This document shows positions 1 to 13,208 of a stretch of 64,000 nucleotides of DNA, one piece after another; positions within the stretch are counted from its first letter, which is position 1; each line of letters opens with the position of its first letter. The stretch is taken from assembly GCF_040939455.1 (NCBI RefSeq), contig NC_134119.1, positions 16,108,501 to 16,172,500 of the forward strand. The letters run 5' to 3'. Origin of the DNA: Microcebus murinus (taxonomy: Eukaryota > Chordata > Mammalia > Primates > Cheirogaleidae). The notes under the pieces are model-generated. The model ran no database searches, was not told the origin of the DNA, and saw only the letters and a program-made list of their open reading frames with translations. The translations under genes and the position numbers were made by a program.

Positions 1-2690
1 CCTAAGTACCTAGAATGAGCTCATGGTGTATGTTGAATCAATATTTGTCAATTAATAAACCATGCTCTGGCCTTACCTGGCCTTACCTAGCACTAGTCAC
101 AGATGAATCAGGAAGAAAACGAAGAAAATGATCTTCAGGTTACTTATGAAATTTGAGGTCCTTATGTCACGGGGGGTGGGGGGGTGGGGGGGACAGAATT
201 TTTCAAGGAAAGTGGCCAGACATAAGAACTCAGGATCTTATATAGTACAGCTATTACCATTTTGTCGTCTTATTAAAGTCATTAGCTAAGGGGAATCCCT
301 TCCCCAGGGCTGGGGAGATTTTGTATGGAACCTTTTACAATATTGATTCCCCAGACTAATGACTTAGAACCTCCTAGGAAGGTGAAGCACATGTAGCCAG
401 TTTGGGAAAATGTTGGGTGATGCCCTCCTGGCTGCCAGTTCTATCCCAAATAAATTCAAATAGTATTACAAGCATGCCCCATTCAGAGAGGGGGTGTAAG
501 ACCCATGGGTTAGTCTTCAATTATAAGAGAAAACAACTGTCTCAACCCTATGTCTTTAAACATGTCTCAAAACAGCATAGTTGTCCATGTAGAAGGAAGA
601 AGAAATAATTGAACCTGTTATTTTTTAAACCTGTGTGTCTGCTAAGGGAGATGTGTGATGCATGTTCAAGGAGAGGAAACACATGAATGGTAGCATGCAA
701 CTGTCTCTCCTATATCTTGTATAGAGAGACAAGTACTCAATAAGGAAGGAGCTCAACAAGTATGTGTAAGATTGAATTTTGTAGCATTTCAACATTGAAG
801 GTATAACCCTGGTATGCCAAAACTTGCTGTGGCATCTCTTGGTATAAAAATAGCACAAGATAATGCACCAGAGAGCTATTTTCAATATCACATGTACCCT
901 CCTAATAGATAACATATGGTTCTCCCATATGGCATTTTAATACAAATACTTTGATATGGTTAGTTTTTAATCCAAGGATTTCCCAGTACTTTATGAACAC
1001 TATTCACTAACACAGCCTTCCCTGGGGAAGCTGTAGTGCCTTGCAGAGATACAAAGCATCCTGTACACAATAACTATTAAGTAACAACAGTAAGAAGAAA
1101 TATATTAATGTGGCTGTTTTATCAAGAAACCAAGAAAGGGGAATTAAGCAACTTTCCCAAAGTCTTCCAACGACTTCTTGGGACTACCGAGGTTAGGAAT
1201 CAACTTATGCCGAGACAGTTATTCTACTAGTTGATCTATGCCAGTGAATTGACCATAAATTATACCAGTTCTCAGATGTGCATAGAACTTGGTGTCTATC
1301 CCATAACTGGGAAAATTATGGACAAAGTGAGGTTAGCATAATAGCATTACAATGAGATTTCCTTGCTCTCTCTCATTTTCTCCCTCCAACAAAACAGCAA
1401 TTGCATTTTTCCCATAACTTTAAATCCTAAGGTTCAATTTTCTTGTAAAAACTACATTTCTCTGTATCATCATTTGCGTTCCTGAATCAAGATAGCCAGT
1501 GAGCCTACACATTTGCTTAAAATAGGCACACATTGTACTCTGTGCAGATGTTAAATGCAGAACTGGAAAGATGAAACTTTTTTTTTGCTGAAGAATGGAA
1601 AATATAATATATAAAGACATTCTATAAATAGAAGAATCATCCCATGAACAAATTCAAAAGATATTAACTATCTTTGTCATCAATTAATGTTTAGTGTGTA
1701 CCTACAAAGTTCAAGATGCTAGAGAAGGAATACATCAGGCTATTCTGAAGACAAAAGGCTTTTCCTTTGGGAGTTGACAAAAGAGGGATGGAAAGGTCTC
1801 AGGATATGTGCCTACCTGTACAAGGTAAAATGTGAAATGGAGACTAGAGATGATTATCGAGAGAAATATATAAAATTTTATCTCCCATATGTGGATAACT
1901 GTATTTCAGCTGAATAAAAGGAGTAAGTGCTCCAATTCTGCATTTGGCATTGTCCAAATAGCTCTTTAGGAAGTTATTGATTGAAGATGTACACGTGTAT
2001 GTGCAAGGGTCCCTCTGGGGCAACTTCCAAAGGGAAAGTCTTTTGCTTTCTAAATAGCCTAATTTATTTCCTCTCCGGGGTACAATTCAATACACATATA
2101 TCTGAAGTTGTGGGCAGCCTCACATTATCATGGGAAATAAAAACCTTCATTTTTGTGTTTCTACCACTTTCCCCCTTCAAAATACTTGCTCCTTCTTTAT
2201 TGAGACATGCTATTTTAAGTGTTGAAAGTGAAAATTTTAAAATGCCAATTTGGAATTTTGAAGTTTAAAATGAGAGCAATGTATGGGTTTTCCATAATTC
2301 ATATGAACTTTTTATAAAAATGTGCCCTTACCCTAATTATAATCCCATAGATGACAAAACTCATCAACTACTCCAAAGCTGCCTGACAACTACAAAAAAC
2401 AAGTGTTCTCTGTATGTATTTTCTCTCTCTTTAAAAATTACAGATTCCTAGTAATGGTTTTGTTTAACGCAATGTTTTGCTAATAGCTATTTGACATTGT
2501 ACTGTAATACATTTCAACATATTCCCTTTACTTAACATGAAAATCATTTGCATGTGGAGAAACCACACACCTTTAGGCAGATATAGAGCAAATGTTTTCT
2601 TTGTGTGGAATTTTAGGCACAGGAAGCTGTTTTCCTTAGGATCGTGTGCTTTCCTTCTGAAGGACTGACTTGGAAGTTACTCTATTGGAG
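1..2690. other. Intronic sequence, nothing clear recognised
   Basis: AT-rich sequence without a recognisable gene. A G-rich run (about 171-192) is a simple repeat. About 1650-1830 has loose L2-like wording but is too decayed to call. The open frames here are short, overlap on both strands and show no family motif. Confidence 0.6.
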
Positions 2691-2691
2691 G

Positions 2692-2840
2692 CACTAATTC
2701 TCAAACTTCTTTGTAGATCAGAAGCCCTTGTTGAAATACAAGTTCTTGGGCTCTAGTTCAGTGGAGCGAGGGTGGGGCTGAACATCTGCAGCTCTATAGC
2801 CAGTTCTCAGGTCTGGCAACCACATTTTGAGAATCATTGA
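2692..2840. mobile_element. MER5A-type hAT MITE fossil
   Basis: Starts CACTAATTCTCAAAC and ends TTTTGAGAATCATTG, a decayed inverted-repeat pair of the MER5A non-autonomous hAT-Charlie family, with the internal 'GATCAGAAGCCC...' and 'TTCTCAGGTCTGGCA' wording. No coding capacity. Confidence 0.75.
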
Positions 2841-3159
2841 TCTAGGCTTTAGAGTATTAACCAATAAGAATAGGAAGTATGATATGATTTATTTTTATTA
2901 ATTAAATATGGCCATGAACATCTCACCCTTAGCTTCATTACTGTATGTTCATTTTCCAACCTCTGAATCTCTATAGCCATGAGTTGAGTAATTCCTCGAG
3001 ACTACACTAATATTTCTTAGCAAAAAAGGTAGACTTTTCATATAATCAATATACAAACTTTACCTCTTCTGTAAATGCTCACTAAAGATTACAATTCAAT
3101 CACTTTATCTTAAAATGCATTCATTGTCAAGAAAAAATGTTGCAGAAGTTCCCTCTTCT

Positions 3160-3420
3160 CTGGACACTGTGCTGGGTGCTGCAGATGGAGGAATGAATGT
3201 GTTGGGGGCCCGCCCCTTCCAGAAGCTTGCTGGAGAGACAGATGCATGAACATACAACCCTAGCCAAGTCCAACAAACTGTGTGCTGGAGGATGCAAGGA
3301 GGCCAGTGGGTGCTCTCAGGTTAAGCACCTAATTCCAGTTCTGAGGGGTCAGGGAAACTTTCTCAGAGGAGGCACTGCTCCAGTGGTGACCTTTGTCACT
3401 GACCAAATAGTTATTGAACA
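3160..3420 (-). mobile_element. L2 LINE fragment
   Basis: Contains CACTGTGCTGGGTGCTG followed by text on gain/loss typical of the L2 3' region read on the complementary strand. Decayed; the 108-codon frame across it is a chance frame. Confidence 0.5.
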
Positions 3421-3449
3421 CTCAACCTCTACGCAACTCTGTCCTGGAG

Positions 3450-3765
3450 CTGTGCTGCCCACTGAGATAGCCACTAGCCATACATGGCTACTGGGCACTC
3501 AGAATGAGGGAAATCCAAATTGAGATGTGCTGTAAATGTGAAATACACATCGGATTTTAAAGACAACACAAAAAATGTAAAATATCTTATTAACAATTTT
3601 TATATTGATTACATGTTGAGATGATATATTGAGTTAAATAAAATGGAGTTAAACTTAATATCACCTAGATTTTTTAACTTTTTAAACATGTGGTTTCTCA
3701 AAAATTGAAACTGAGATATGAATTTTTAACTCACGTTATATTTCTGTTAGACATTGCTGCTCTGG
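3450..3765. mobile_element. MER58-like hAT element
   Basis: Begins near CTGTGCTGCCC and shows AGCCACTAGCCATACATGGCTA, then an AT-rich core, ending with GACATTGCTGCTCTGG. This is the pattern of the non-autonomous hAT elements with 'TGTCCAATA...GGTAGCCACTAGCCACATG' ends. The same family recurs at 47566-47892. Subfamily assignment is from memory. Confidence 0.55.
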
Positions 3766-3849
3766 AGATTGCTAGTGAGGAAAACAGCCGTGGAGGGGAG
3801 AGTCCAGTGGGACAGACGGAAAATGTAGCTTAAGCTGTCAAATGCCCAC

Positions 3850-4262
3850 TGGGGGTGGCTTGGCACTCACCTCTGATTTCTCCGTGTGCCAGTGGCTTCT
3901 CCTCCTGCATATGGCCCCTGGGGGCTTTTTCTGCATGCTTGTCCTGCCCACACTGAAGTGCTGGGGAGTAACCCTCAACTGATGATGGACAGGGGCAGGT
4001 GGATTAACAGCCCTACTCTGGTACTCGTGCCCCTTCTGTGGATGACTCTGAGGTACATCTGCCTTGTGTCTTCTAGAGTCCTCCTGCAGGACCAGGTCAC
4101 CAGATCCCAGCTGCCCACAGGACAATCCACTTATTCTTGCACCTGTTTGCTTCCTTCCCTTCCTTGTCTCACCTTACTCCTCCCCTACTGGTGGTTTGGG
4201 GGATCTCCCTGAGTCAGGTGCTTGCCCTTGAATCTTTGTTTCAGGTGTGCTATTGGGTCCCC
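3850..4262 (+). mobile_element. ERVL-type solo LTR fragment (copy 1 of 3)
   Basis: The end (about 4140-4262) reads like the 3' part of an ERVL-class LTR: TCTCACCTTACTCCTCCCCTACTGGTGG..., then TTGAATCTTTGTTTCAGG. It closely parallels 54240-54462 and, inverted, 47355-47560. I associate this end with LTR33-type elements. No internal viral sequence is present. Confidence 0.5.
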
Positions 4263-4339
4263 GAATTGAGAGATTTTTAAACCAAATAGTTACACAAATA
4301 TATTATTCCCAATCAGGATACGTGCTAATGACAAGAAAT

Positions 4340-4830
4340 GCTGGTTGCTAAGATGGCACCTAACAAGGTCATCAGAGAGGCCTTCCCTGTGGCAGTAGCA
4401 TTTGAACTGACAAGCCTAAGGCAAATGAAGCAAAATTAATCAGTACTAATGAAGTAAAAAGAGAGAGATGGATGAGTGGTCCAGGTAGAGTCAAGAGCAT
4501 GTCCAAGGACCCTTATGTGGGGAAGACTATGGCATCTTTAGATATTTGGGAGAGGCCAGTGGGGTAAGAGTGCTCAAAACAGGCCTAAGTGGGGGATGTT
4601 CAGGCAGATGGAGCAGGATGAGTTGCGGGGGAGAGGGATATGTCTCACAGAAAGGGGAACAAGAGCCAGAGAGGAACAGAGCATGTATGTTTGGGGATTC
4701 ACAGTAATTTATAACAGCATGGCTGCAGCACTGATGGCAGAGGGAGTGGACAAAGGAGTGAAGCCAGGTGAAGAATGAGTGGTCCTGTTAGGAAGTCCTT
4801 GTGCCCTTTGCTGGGAGGGACACATGACTA
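4340..4830. mobile_element. L2-like decayed segment
   Basis: Phrases such as TCATCAGAGAGGCCTTCCCTGTGG and the following purine-rich text resemble the L2 3' half. Open frames here (60-81 codons) overlap one another and have no family motif. Confidence 0.35.
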
Positions 4831-5104
4831 TGGAGGGCGGGAGGGAGCCGTGGCGTGTTCTTGCTCACATGGCAGGAAGGGCAGCGATAAGCAACCCACT
4901 TGGAATTGATTCAAATACTGCAGACAAGAGATGGGGGAGGTCTGAGATACAGGGGTGTGACAAGTGGCAAGAAAGAGAACAAGATGCATGGAGGAGATAT
5001 TTGGGGGGGGGAGGGGGAGGTTAAATCAGCTGGCTTAGGTGAGTCATCGGACCTGGGTTTGGAAGATGAGGAATTGTGCCAACCTCTATTTTAAAAGCTT
5101 TGAA

Positions 5105-5300
5105 TTATCCCAATTGACATTCATAACAATTTAATGGTACGGATAGAATAAATATTCTATTTTATAGGTGGAGAAATGATTAATCTCAGCCACTCTCTGA
5201 AGGTTCCCTAGCTAGCAGGGAGCAGAGACAGGATTTGAGGGTCAGTCATTTGCCTCCCAATCACGGGCTGTCAATCACTGTGCTACAAACGCCACCTGCA
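5105..5300 (+). mobile_element. MIR SINE fragment
   Basis: Shows the MIR order: 'TTTTATAGGTGGAGAAA', 'CCTAGCTAGCAGGGAGCAGAG' and 'ATCACTGTGCTAC', that is, the core and 3' region of a mammalian-wide interspersed repeat. Confidence 0.65.
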
Positions 5301-8300
5301 TCCACCCCTGGCCATGGAACATGCAGGGTGTGCAGCCTGGGAGCAAAGGGCAACATGCCGGTCTAAGGTGACTACAATATAGGCACCAGATCGTTTAGTA
5401 GAAAAGAAGGGAGGTCAAAGAGATGGAGAGGAAAAAATAACTCAGGAGAAATCTGTTTAGAATAATTTCTAAAAAAACTTGTATATTTAAAAAAGAGTTA
5501 AATGTGTACATAATGGTGCTTTTTAAATATAATTATGCTGCTACTTACAGATATTCCTGGTTAACTTTTTTATTTTTTCCTTTTGGGAACTTGTCTGGTT
5601 GTATGTTTTGACTGGTGGTCTGAGAGAGCTGCTTCTGATATCTGTTCTCTTTATGTCACAAATAGGAATGTATCCGATTGTTAGCCCACAGGGCCAGTCT
5701 AAGCAAAAGGACTCTAGCCTTCTGCATACCTTCTTCATCCCATTTCTGCCTTCATTCTGTGGTTTCCAGACCCATTGCAATTCCTCCTGCTCCTATATGT
5801 ACCCAATATCCTCATGATTTCTTTCCCATCAAGCAGTGCTTTAAGAAGGCATGAGCTGTCATTTTCAATTAATTATAAATTACTTTTATTTAATAATGAA
5901 CCTGTTACCTCTCTCAAGATGACTGAGAACTCACCCTAGTTATCTAGTCTTCCTACTTATAACAATAGTTCTATAATTACTAAACTGAGCAGGGAATGCT
6001 AACACGTCTTGGTCTTGAATTTACCCCAAAATAAAATTCTACATTTTTTAATGTATATTCACTTCCAAATGCTCCCTATCTTTCCCCTGTGCTCGGGCAA
6101 TACCTGCTAGTGATGGACCATCTTGAGATGATAATCACATCCTTATTTAGCCACCTGAAACAATGACTCCACTGACTCAAGGACTAGGACAAACTTTTCT
6201 AGGGCGGCTGATGCTATTTCAGACAAGTCAATGTGAATATCAGAAGCCAAATCAAAAGACAAATAGGAACATCTGTTTCTTTCTCCTGGTGGCAGAGCAG
6301 GCCACCGACAATTATGCATTGCCAGTGCGTACAATGCTATAGACATAAAACGACATGAGTCCCTAGCTGAGGAGTACTCTGACATGTTTTTTGTTCGTTT
6401 TGCCAAATTTGAAGAAGTCTACCCTTATCGAATGTACTTTCTTGGATAACTGGAAAGGAATTCTAGCTGTCTCTCACCACAGAAATATGTTTAGTAAAAA
6501 AATATGACAGACTGCCTTGTGATCAATGAAAAGAGAAATCTCTGCAGGTGACTGTATTCCTTCAAAGTGAGAATTGGCCTGCCTAGTGGACACTAGCCTC
6601 TTCCCTCTCATGGGCCCTAGGGACGGTCATTTAACACGCAGCACCCCTTACTACCTAAACAGATGGAGCCACACGAGGAAGCGGTGAGTGCAGCAGGGAA
6701 CAGGAGACAGAAGCAGCCCGATGGGGGAGGGATGATAGAGCTCTGCCCCCAAGAAAAACCACAGGAGAACAGTCCTATAGCAACAGCTTGAGAGAGGTTT
6801 TTTAGGATTTTCAATCTTCTTGGCAGCTTTTTTTATGAGAATAAATTATTTCTCCCAGTTCTCATTACTAATGTCAGATGATCCTGGACTTGATGGAGCC
6901 AATTTCCCCAGTTTTATGGACCCTCCCCTGCCCCTCCAAAATCTGTTGCTTCTAGAAATATCAAAATGGCCTTAGTCTTTTAACATGTAGGCTGCAAATA
7001 CGGTTTTCTTTTGAAAATCCCAGAATATTGGTATTGTCATAAATGCTGTGGTGTGACTGTCAAATGTCAGTCATGTCAAGTTGGAGCAACAGTTTTTCTG
7101 ATCGCCTGACAATATTAGGACAAATACTCAATTATATGCATATAGTACTTGAGCCATTCAAATGAATGGCAGATGAATAATTTCTTCAACAACTGGCTAA
7201 TAAATTTAAAATCAGAATCATTTATAAGAAGAAATAATTGCAGGAAGAAGTGCTGTGTATTCAAAATGAAAGATGACCATTCAAAGTCTGACTTTTAAAG
7301 CTAATACAATTATGATTTTTGGACAGTTTTAATTACAACCAATAATCATTCCTTTAAGGTAAACTTCAAGAGGGCTAATCAAAGATTTCAGATTTAAGAA
7401 ATAGATATATACATGATTGACTCCTTAAATAATTTCCTTTATTCATAGAACTCCCTACTCTTGCAAGATTTTTTGCGACTCTGCATGGTTTTCATGTAGC
7501 AACTTGAGTGAAGAATTTTGTAATGCTACAGGTTTGGGCATGAGAACAAAGGAAGACAGTGATATTACTTATCCATGGCTATGGAACATTAAATATAATG
7601 AAAATCTTTTAGTTTCTTCCTTTAGCTTTCTTTTTTCCTCTTTTAGTATGACTTCATTAGTCATACAACACGTATCAATATATTTTCTTTTGTTAAGTCA
7701 TGGGCTAACTAATACATTATTTTATTAATGCCCTGGTAAAATTAAAATGTAGATTTTTTTTCTTTAGTTTTTTAAGAATTCTCATCCAAGGAGTCAAATT
7801 TCAGTTGCTGATAAGGACACAGGATGCTTTTGCTTTGTTTTGTTTTTTGCTGCGTTCAGTGTCATTGATGAGGCATGCTGATGTTCAAGAAAGCCATGAA
7901 GAAAGGAAAGCCAAAGAATAAGACTGAATTACTTTCCCCCCTTGAAAGCCAAAGTCTGACACAAATTCCCATTGCCATACATAGCCCGTGCAGTGCCAGC
8001 ATTTAGTCAGCAGTAACGAATAGTTACTGGCAGTCCATACATTCTTCACTCCGCTTGTTGGAGAAGGTTATTTTTATTCACGTGATGGATAGAAACGCAG
8101 AATGAGTTTTCTGAGAGACCATAACCCTGCAGGTCCATAATTCTTCTCTGACAGTACCGTATTAGTCATTTTAGTGACTTAATTTTTGAACCTGTTTCGG
8201 TCTCCCTGAAGGAATGAAAGAAATCCTATGTAAAATGTATCCAACCTGAAAAGAGGACTCCCGGCTCTTTATCTAAAGTAAGATAAATTAGATCTCCTTT

Positions 8301-8410
8301 AGGAAACTTGAGAGACATGGAAAGGAGACTCTTATCATGGCTGGGTGGCCTAGGAGAGTCATATCTGAAATATTTTCAAGGACACGATGAGCGTCTCTCT
8401 GTGATTATTT
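5301..8410. other. Intronic sequence, nothing clear recognised
   Basis: About 3.1 kb without a gene or repeat I can name. An 87-codon minus-strand frame at 6143-6406 and a 65-codon one at 6617-6814 have no recognisable motif, no clear splice sites and no pseudogene resemblance. Confidence 0.55.
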
Positions 8411-8414
8411 TAGA

Positions 8415-8607
8415 GCAGGGTCTGCAAACCACAGCTTGCATGCTCATCTTTGTATAACCTGCCAACTAAGAATGATTTTTTTTTTTTTTACATTTTCAAA
8501 GGGTTTTAATAAAAACGAAAAAAGAAATATGTGAAATAGATCAGATGTGACCGGCAAAGCCAAAAAGATTTCCCATCTAGTCCTTTACAGAAGTGTGCTG
8601 ACCCTTG
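8415..8607. mobile_element. hAT-type MITE fossil
   Basis: Starts GCAGGGTCTGCAAACC and ends TCCTTTACAGAAGTGTGCTGACCCTT, matching the widespread non-autonomous hAT element whose ends read 'GGGTTGGCAAACTATGG' and 'TTTGCCGACCCCTG'. It contains a T12 run near 8477. The exact family name is not certain. Confidence 0.6.
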
Positions 8608-8859
8608 TTTTGGAGCAACCTGACAAAAAAGCAGGAGAAGACTCAGCCTAGGAAACTGCGCATTTCACTCACTGAGAGGTGGTTACCCATGTAGTGTAAG
8701 AATGGACTTGATCCTCTATTAAGAGAACCTTCAACCTCCTGTCCACCAAAGTCATTACTTTCTGCAAGACAGCAAAGTGCCCATCTCTGACATGTTTTCA
8801 CTGGTTCCAGGACCTCGGATGATAATGTAAAGGACTTTTGAATGGAACTTAATTCCCCT

Positions 8860-9165
8860 CCCTTTGAGTGTATACTGAACGTAAGGACTTGGGTTCCAAT
8901 GAACAGAATACAGCCAAAGTGATGGTATATCTGCTTTAGGTTATAGAAAGACTGCCACTTGCATCTGGGCTGTGCTTTTACTCTCCTGGGTGCCCTGCTC
9001 CGGGGGAAGCCAGCTGCTGTGCCAACCAGATCCTCTCTACGGAGAGGCCCACGTGGCAAAGGGAGTGCCGGCCCCTGGCCAACAGTCAGTAGAAAGTGCC
9101 CAGAGCCGGCCTCCCGGAACAGGGCGTGTGTAGGAGGGTGGCAGTGTGTCTGTGGGGACACAGAG
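8860..9165 (+). mobile_element. MLT1-type LTR fragment (ERVL-MaLR)
   Basis: Contains ACTTGGGTTCCAATGAACAG, 'AAAGTGATGGTAT', 'GGGGAAGCCAGCTGC' and 'GGAGAGGCCCACGTGGCAA', a run typical of MLT1-class LTRs in this order. The longest open frame in the window (172 codons, minus strand, 8643-9161) overlaps it antisense and is therefore regarded as fortuitous. Confidence 0.6.
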
Positions 9166-9894
9166 CTGAGTAGACTCTACAAATATGCTACAGGGATTTA
9201 TGCCACCTTCTAATCAGCTGTGTGTGTGAAGAACCCAGCAGGAGTTGCGCTAATTTTAGTATATTTTTGTCCTTTTCTTTTTGCATCCTCCTTTTATCTT
9301 TATACATCGTATCTCTTCATGATCCAGCTCAGTCCATCTAATCCTCCTCCTTTTTTGGAAACTGATTTTCACGTTCTAAGTTCATAACAATGAGTTTTCT
9401 TCCAAGAAACCCCAATACTACTGCCTACAGAGAAATACCTTCTGGCAAGTCAAGCTGTTCCCCATGTGGCTTTCCTGCCTCCCTTCCATACTTACCTCCC
9501 TTCACTTCTACCCCACCAGTCTATTTTCGCTGCCTTGGGCATTTTGGGACACCACTGCCAGCAGAAAGCATCTCAACCTGCCTCCCTGCCACTCTCACAC
9601 CCCAGTGCCTTTGGTTCTAAGAGCCAAGGATGGGAACATAATTCCTTCTGACCTTATCGAACCTTCTCATGTGTACAAAGGAGGGAACTGAAACTTGGGT
9701 AAGAGGAGTTTCAGAAATGATCCCTGTCGACAGTTGGCATCAAAATACGTAACCACTGGTTTGATTGTTATTTATGTTGCATCCATTGAGCACTTACTAT
9801 GACTTAATACAATATTGTGCTTGGTACCTGGTATAGAGCTTCTAAAACTCTTGTAATTTCCTGAGTGATAAGAACATATTTTGTTATTCTTCAT

Positions 9895-10545
9895 AAGCCG
9901 TTTTCAATCATGCCTGAATTCATGCTAATGAGGTGACTCCTGGTGGGCCCCTAGGTACCTTCAGGATGGGGGCCTCTCTTGTGATTAGAGAGTGAAAACT
10001 TTTGGTCCCGCTTCTTGACCCCTGGGGAAAGGGAGAAGGGCTGGAGATTAAATCATTTGCCATTGGTGATTGAATCAATCAAACATGCCAATGTAGAGGA
10101 ACCTCCATAAAAACCGTCAACAGTAGGGTTGAGAGAGCTTGCAGGTTGATGAATGCACCTACATGTTAGGAGGGTGGAACAGCCCAACTTCATGGGGGCA
10201 GGAGCTTGTGTGCTTGGGATTATTCTAGACTTCACCCTATGTACTGCTTTATCTCGATGTTCATTTATATCCTTTACAACAACTTTTATGATAAATTGGT
10301 AATAGTAAGTAAATTGTTTTTTCTGAGTTTTGTGACCCATTCTAGCAAATTATCAAGCCCATAGGAGGAGTCCTGGGAACCCTTCAACTTGATAGCCGGT
10401 CTGTCAGAAGTGCAGGTTGCCTGGACTTGCTACTGGTACCTGAAGAAGGGGGTAGTCTTGTGGGACTGAGCCCTTAATCTGTGCAGTCTGAAACTAGTGT
10501 GAGAAAATCACATATTTGGTGTCAGAAGTGTTATAAGTAGAAACG
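9895..10545 (+). mobile_element. ERVL-class solo LTR
   Basis: Recognisable LTR wording in order: 'CCTCCATAAAAACC', 'GAGAGCTTGCAGGTTG', 'TTATATCCTTTACAACAAC', 'AAACTGGTAATAGTAAGTAAA'-like text, 'GACCCATTCTAGCAAATTAT', 'GGACTTGCTACTGG' and 'GTCTTGTGGGACTGAGCCCTTAA'. This is an ERVL-type LTR of the placental radiation. No gag, pol or env sequence adjoins it. Confidence 0.65.
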
Positions 10546-10554
10546 AACTATAGT

Positions 10555-10675
10555 TGTAGTAGTAGCACTTAGTCACTGTGCTACTACTGTGCTAGATAAT
10601 AGATACATAAAAGTGTTATATATATTATTTAATTCTCACCCAAACTACTGAGAGGTAGATACTATACTTGCCTCA
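10555..10675 (+). mobile_element. MIR, 5' half, split by an L1
   Basis: Reads 'CACTTAGTCACTGTGCTACTACTGTGCTAGATAATAGATACATAAAAGTG...TAATTCTCACCCAAACTACTGAGAGGTAGATACTATACTTGCCTCATTTT'-type MIR text (quoted in pieces) and stops where the L1 3' end begins. The complementary 3' half resumes at 17462. Confidence 0.7.
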
Positions 10676-13182
10676 TTTTTTATTTCAAAATATTATGGGG
10701 GTACAAATGTTTTCGGTTATATGTATCAATACTGTTAGGATTCAGTCAGGGTTATAAGTGTGCCCATCACCCAGATAGTGTTCATTGTACCTATCAGGTA
10801 GGTTTTCACCCATGCCCTCCTCCACCCACTCCCCCACTTGATTTCCACTGAGTTTTACTTCCCTCTGTGCATGTGTGTGATCATCAGTTAGTCCAATTTA
10901 ATAGTGAGTACCTGAGGTGTTTGTTTTTCAATTCTTTAGATACTTAGGATAATGGTCTCCTGTACCGTATAAATTGTTGCAAAAGGCCTTAATTCATCCT
11001 TCCTTATGGCAGAGTAGTAGTCCACAGTATACATATACCACATTTTGTTAATCCACTTATGCGCAGTTGGGTTGATTCCACATCTTTGCAATTGTGAACT
11101 GTGCTGCAATAAACATTCAAGTTCAGATATCTTTTTGATAAAATGACTTCTTTTCCTTTGGGTAAATACACTGTAGTGGGATTGCTGGATCAAATGACAG
11201 GTCTACTTTTAGTGCTTTAATGAATCTCCATACTGTTGTACTAATGTGCAGTATCACCAACCGTGTATAAGTGCTCCTTTCTCTCTGCATCTATGCCAGC
11301 ATCTAATATTTCTGGATTTTTTGATAAAAACCATTCTGACTGGGGTAAGGTGATATCTCATTGTGGTTTTATTTTGCATTTCCCTGATAATTAGTGATGT
11401 TGAGCAGTTTTTCATGTTTATCGGCCATTTGTTTATATTCTTTTTAAAAGTTTCTGTTCATGTCTTTTGCCCACTTTTTAGTGGAGTGTTTTTTTCCTTG
11501 CTGATTTGCTTGAGTTCTTGTAGATTCTGGTTATTAGCCCTTTTTTGGATGTATAGCTTGTGAATATTTTCTCTTTCTGTAAGGTGTTTATTTGCTCTGT
11601 TGATTATTTCCTTAGCTGTGCAGAAGCTCTTTATTTAATCAAGTCCCATTTATTTATTATTTTATTGGTGTGATTTCCACTGGGGTCTTCTTCATAAATT
11701 CTTTGCCTAGATCAATATTGAGAAAAGTTATTCCAATATTTTCTTCTAGTATTCTTATGGTTTCATGTATTACATTTAAGGTGTTTATCCATATTGAATT
11801 AATTTTTGTGAGTGGTGAGAGCACCATTTATTGAATAGGTTTATTGAATATTCCCCAGAGTATATTGTTGTCTGTTTTGTCAAAGATCAGTTGGCTGTAT
11901 GTGGATGATTTTACACTTGGATTCTCTGTTCCATTGGTCTATTTGTGCCAGTATCATGCCATTTGGTTGCTATAGCCTTGTAGTATAGCTTGAAGTCTGG
12001 TAATGTGATAGGTTCCAGATTTGTTCTTTTTGCTTAAGATTGCTTTGGATATTTGGGCTTTTTTCTGGTTCTAAATAAAGTGTAGAATTTTTTCTAGACC
12101 TGTGAAATATGACATTGGTATTTTTATGAAGATTGCATTAAATCTGTAAATCACTTTGGGTAGTATGGACATTTAGCAATGTTGATTCCACCCAATCCAG
12201 GACATGATATGTTTTTCCATTTGTTTTTATCGTCTGCAATTTCTTTCCTCAGTGTTTCATAGTTCTCTTTGTAGTAGAGATCTTTCACATTCTTGGTTAA
12301 GTAGACACCTAAGTATTTTATTTCTTTGCAGTTACTGTGAATGGTATTGAGTCTTTGATTTGACTCTCTGCTTTACTTTTATTGGTGTGTAGGAATGCTA
12401 CTGACTTGTGTAACCGGATTTTGTAACCTGAGACTTTGTCAAACGTATTTATCAATTCCAGGAGTCTCCTGGTAGAGTCTTTGCTTTTTTCTATACCTAA
12501 GATGATATTGTCAGCAAAAAGCAATAGTTTGACTTTCTCCTTCCTGATTTAGATACTCTTTATTCCTTTCTCTTCCCTGATTGCTTAGGGTAGGACTTCC
12601 AGCACTATGTTGAATAGAAGTGGTGACAGTGGGCACCCTTGTATTATCCCTGTTCTTAGTAGGAATTATTTCAATTGTTTCCCCATTCAGTATGATGCTG
12701 GCTGTGGGTTTGTCATATATGGCTTTTATAATCTTGATATGCTCCTTCTGTCTCTAGTTTGTTGAGGTTTTTACCACGAAAGGGTGTTAAATTTTGTCAA
12801 ATGCTTGTTCTGCATCTACTGAGATGGTCAGATGGTCTTTGTTTTTGCTTATCTTTATGTGGTGAATCACATTTAATGATTTATGTATGTTGAACCATCC
12901 TTGCATCCCTGGAATGAAGCCCATTTAGTTACAGTGGATTATTTTTTTGCTGTACTGTTGAATTCATCTATATTTATAAAGGATATTGGCGTGTAGTTTC
13001 CTTTTTTCATTTTGTCCTTTCCTGGCTTTAGTATCAAGGTGATACTGGCTTCATCAAATGAGTTGGGGAAGATTCCCTTCTTCTCGATGCTAGGGAATAT
13101 TTTCAGCAGTATGGATACCAGCTCTTCTTTGTAGGTCTGGTAAAATCTGCCTGTGAATTGTGAATCCATCTGGTCTGGGGTG

Positions 13183-13208
13183 TTTTTTTTTTTTTTTTTT
13201 TTTTTTTT
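13183..13208 (+). repeat. (T)26 homopolymer
   Basis: Twenty-six consecutive T within the L1 ORF2 remnant, probably an expanded A-run on the element's sense strand. Likely length-polymorphic. Confidence 0.9.

Noticed and set aside
8643..9161. 172-codon minus-strand open frame, the longest in the window
   Set aside because: Its left half in plus-strand coordinates overlaps unassigned sequence and its right half is antisense to an MLT1-type LTR; no motif, no splice context.
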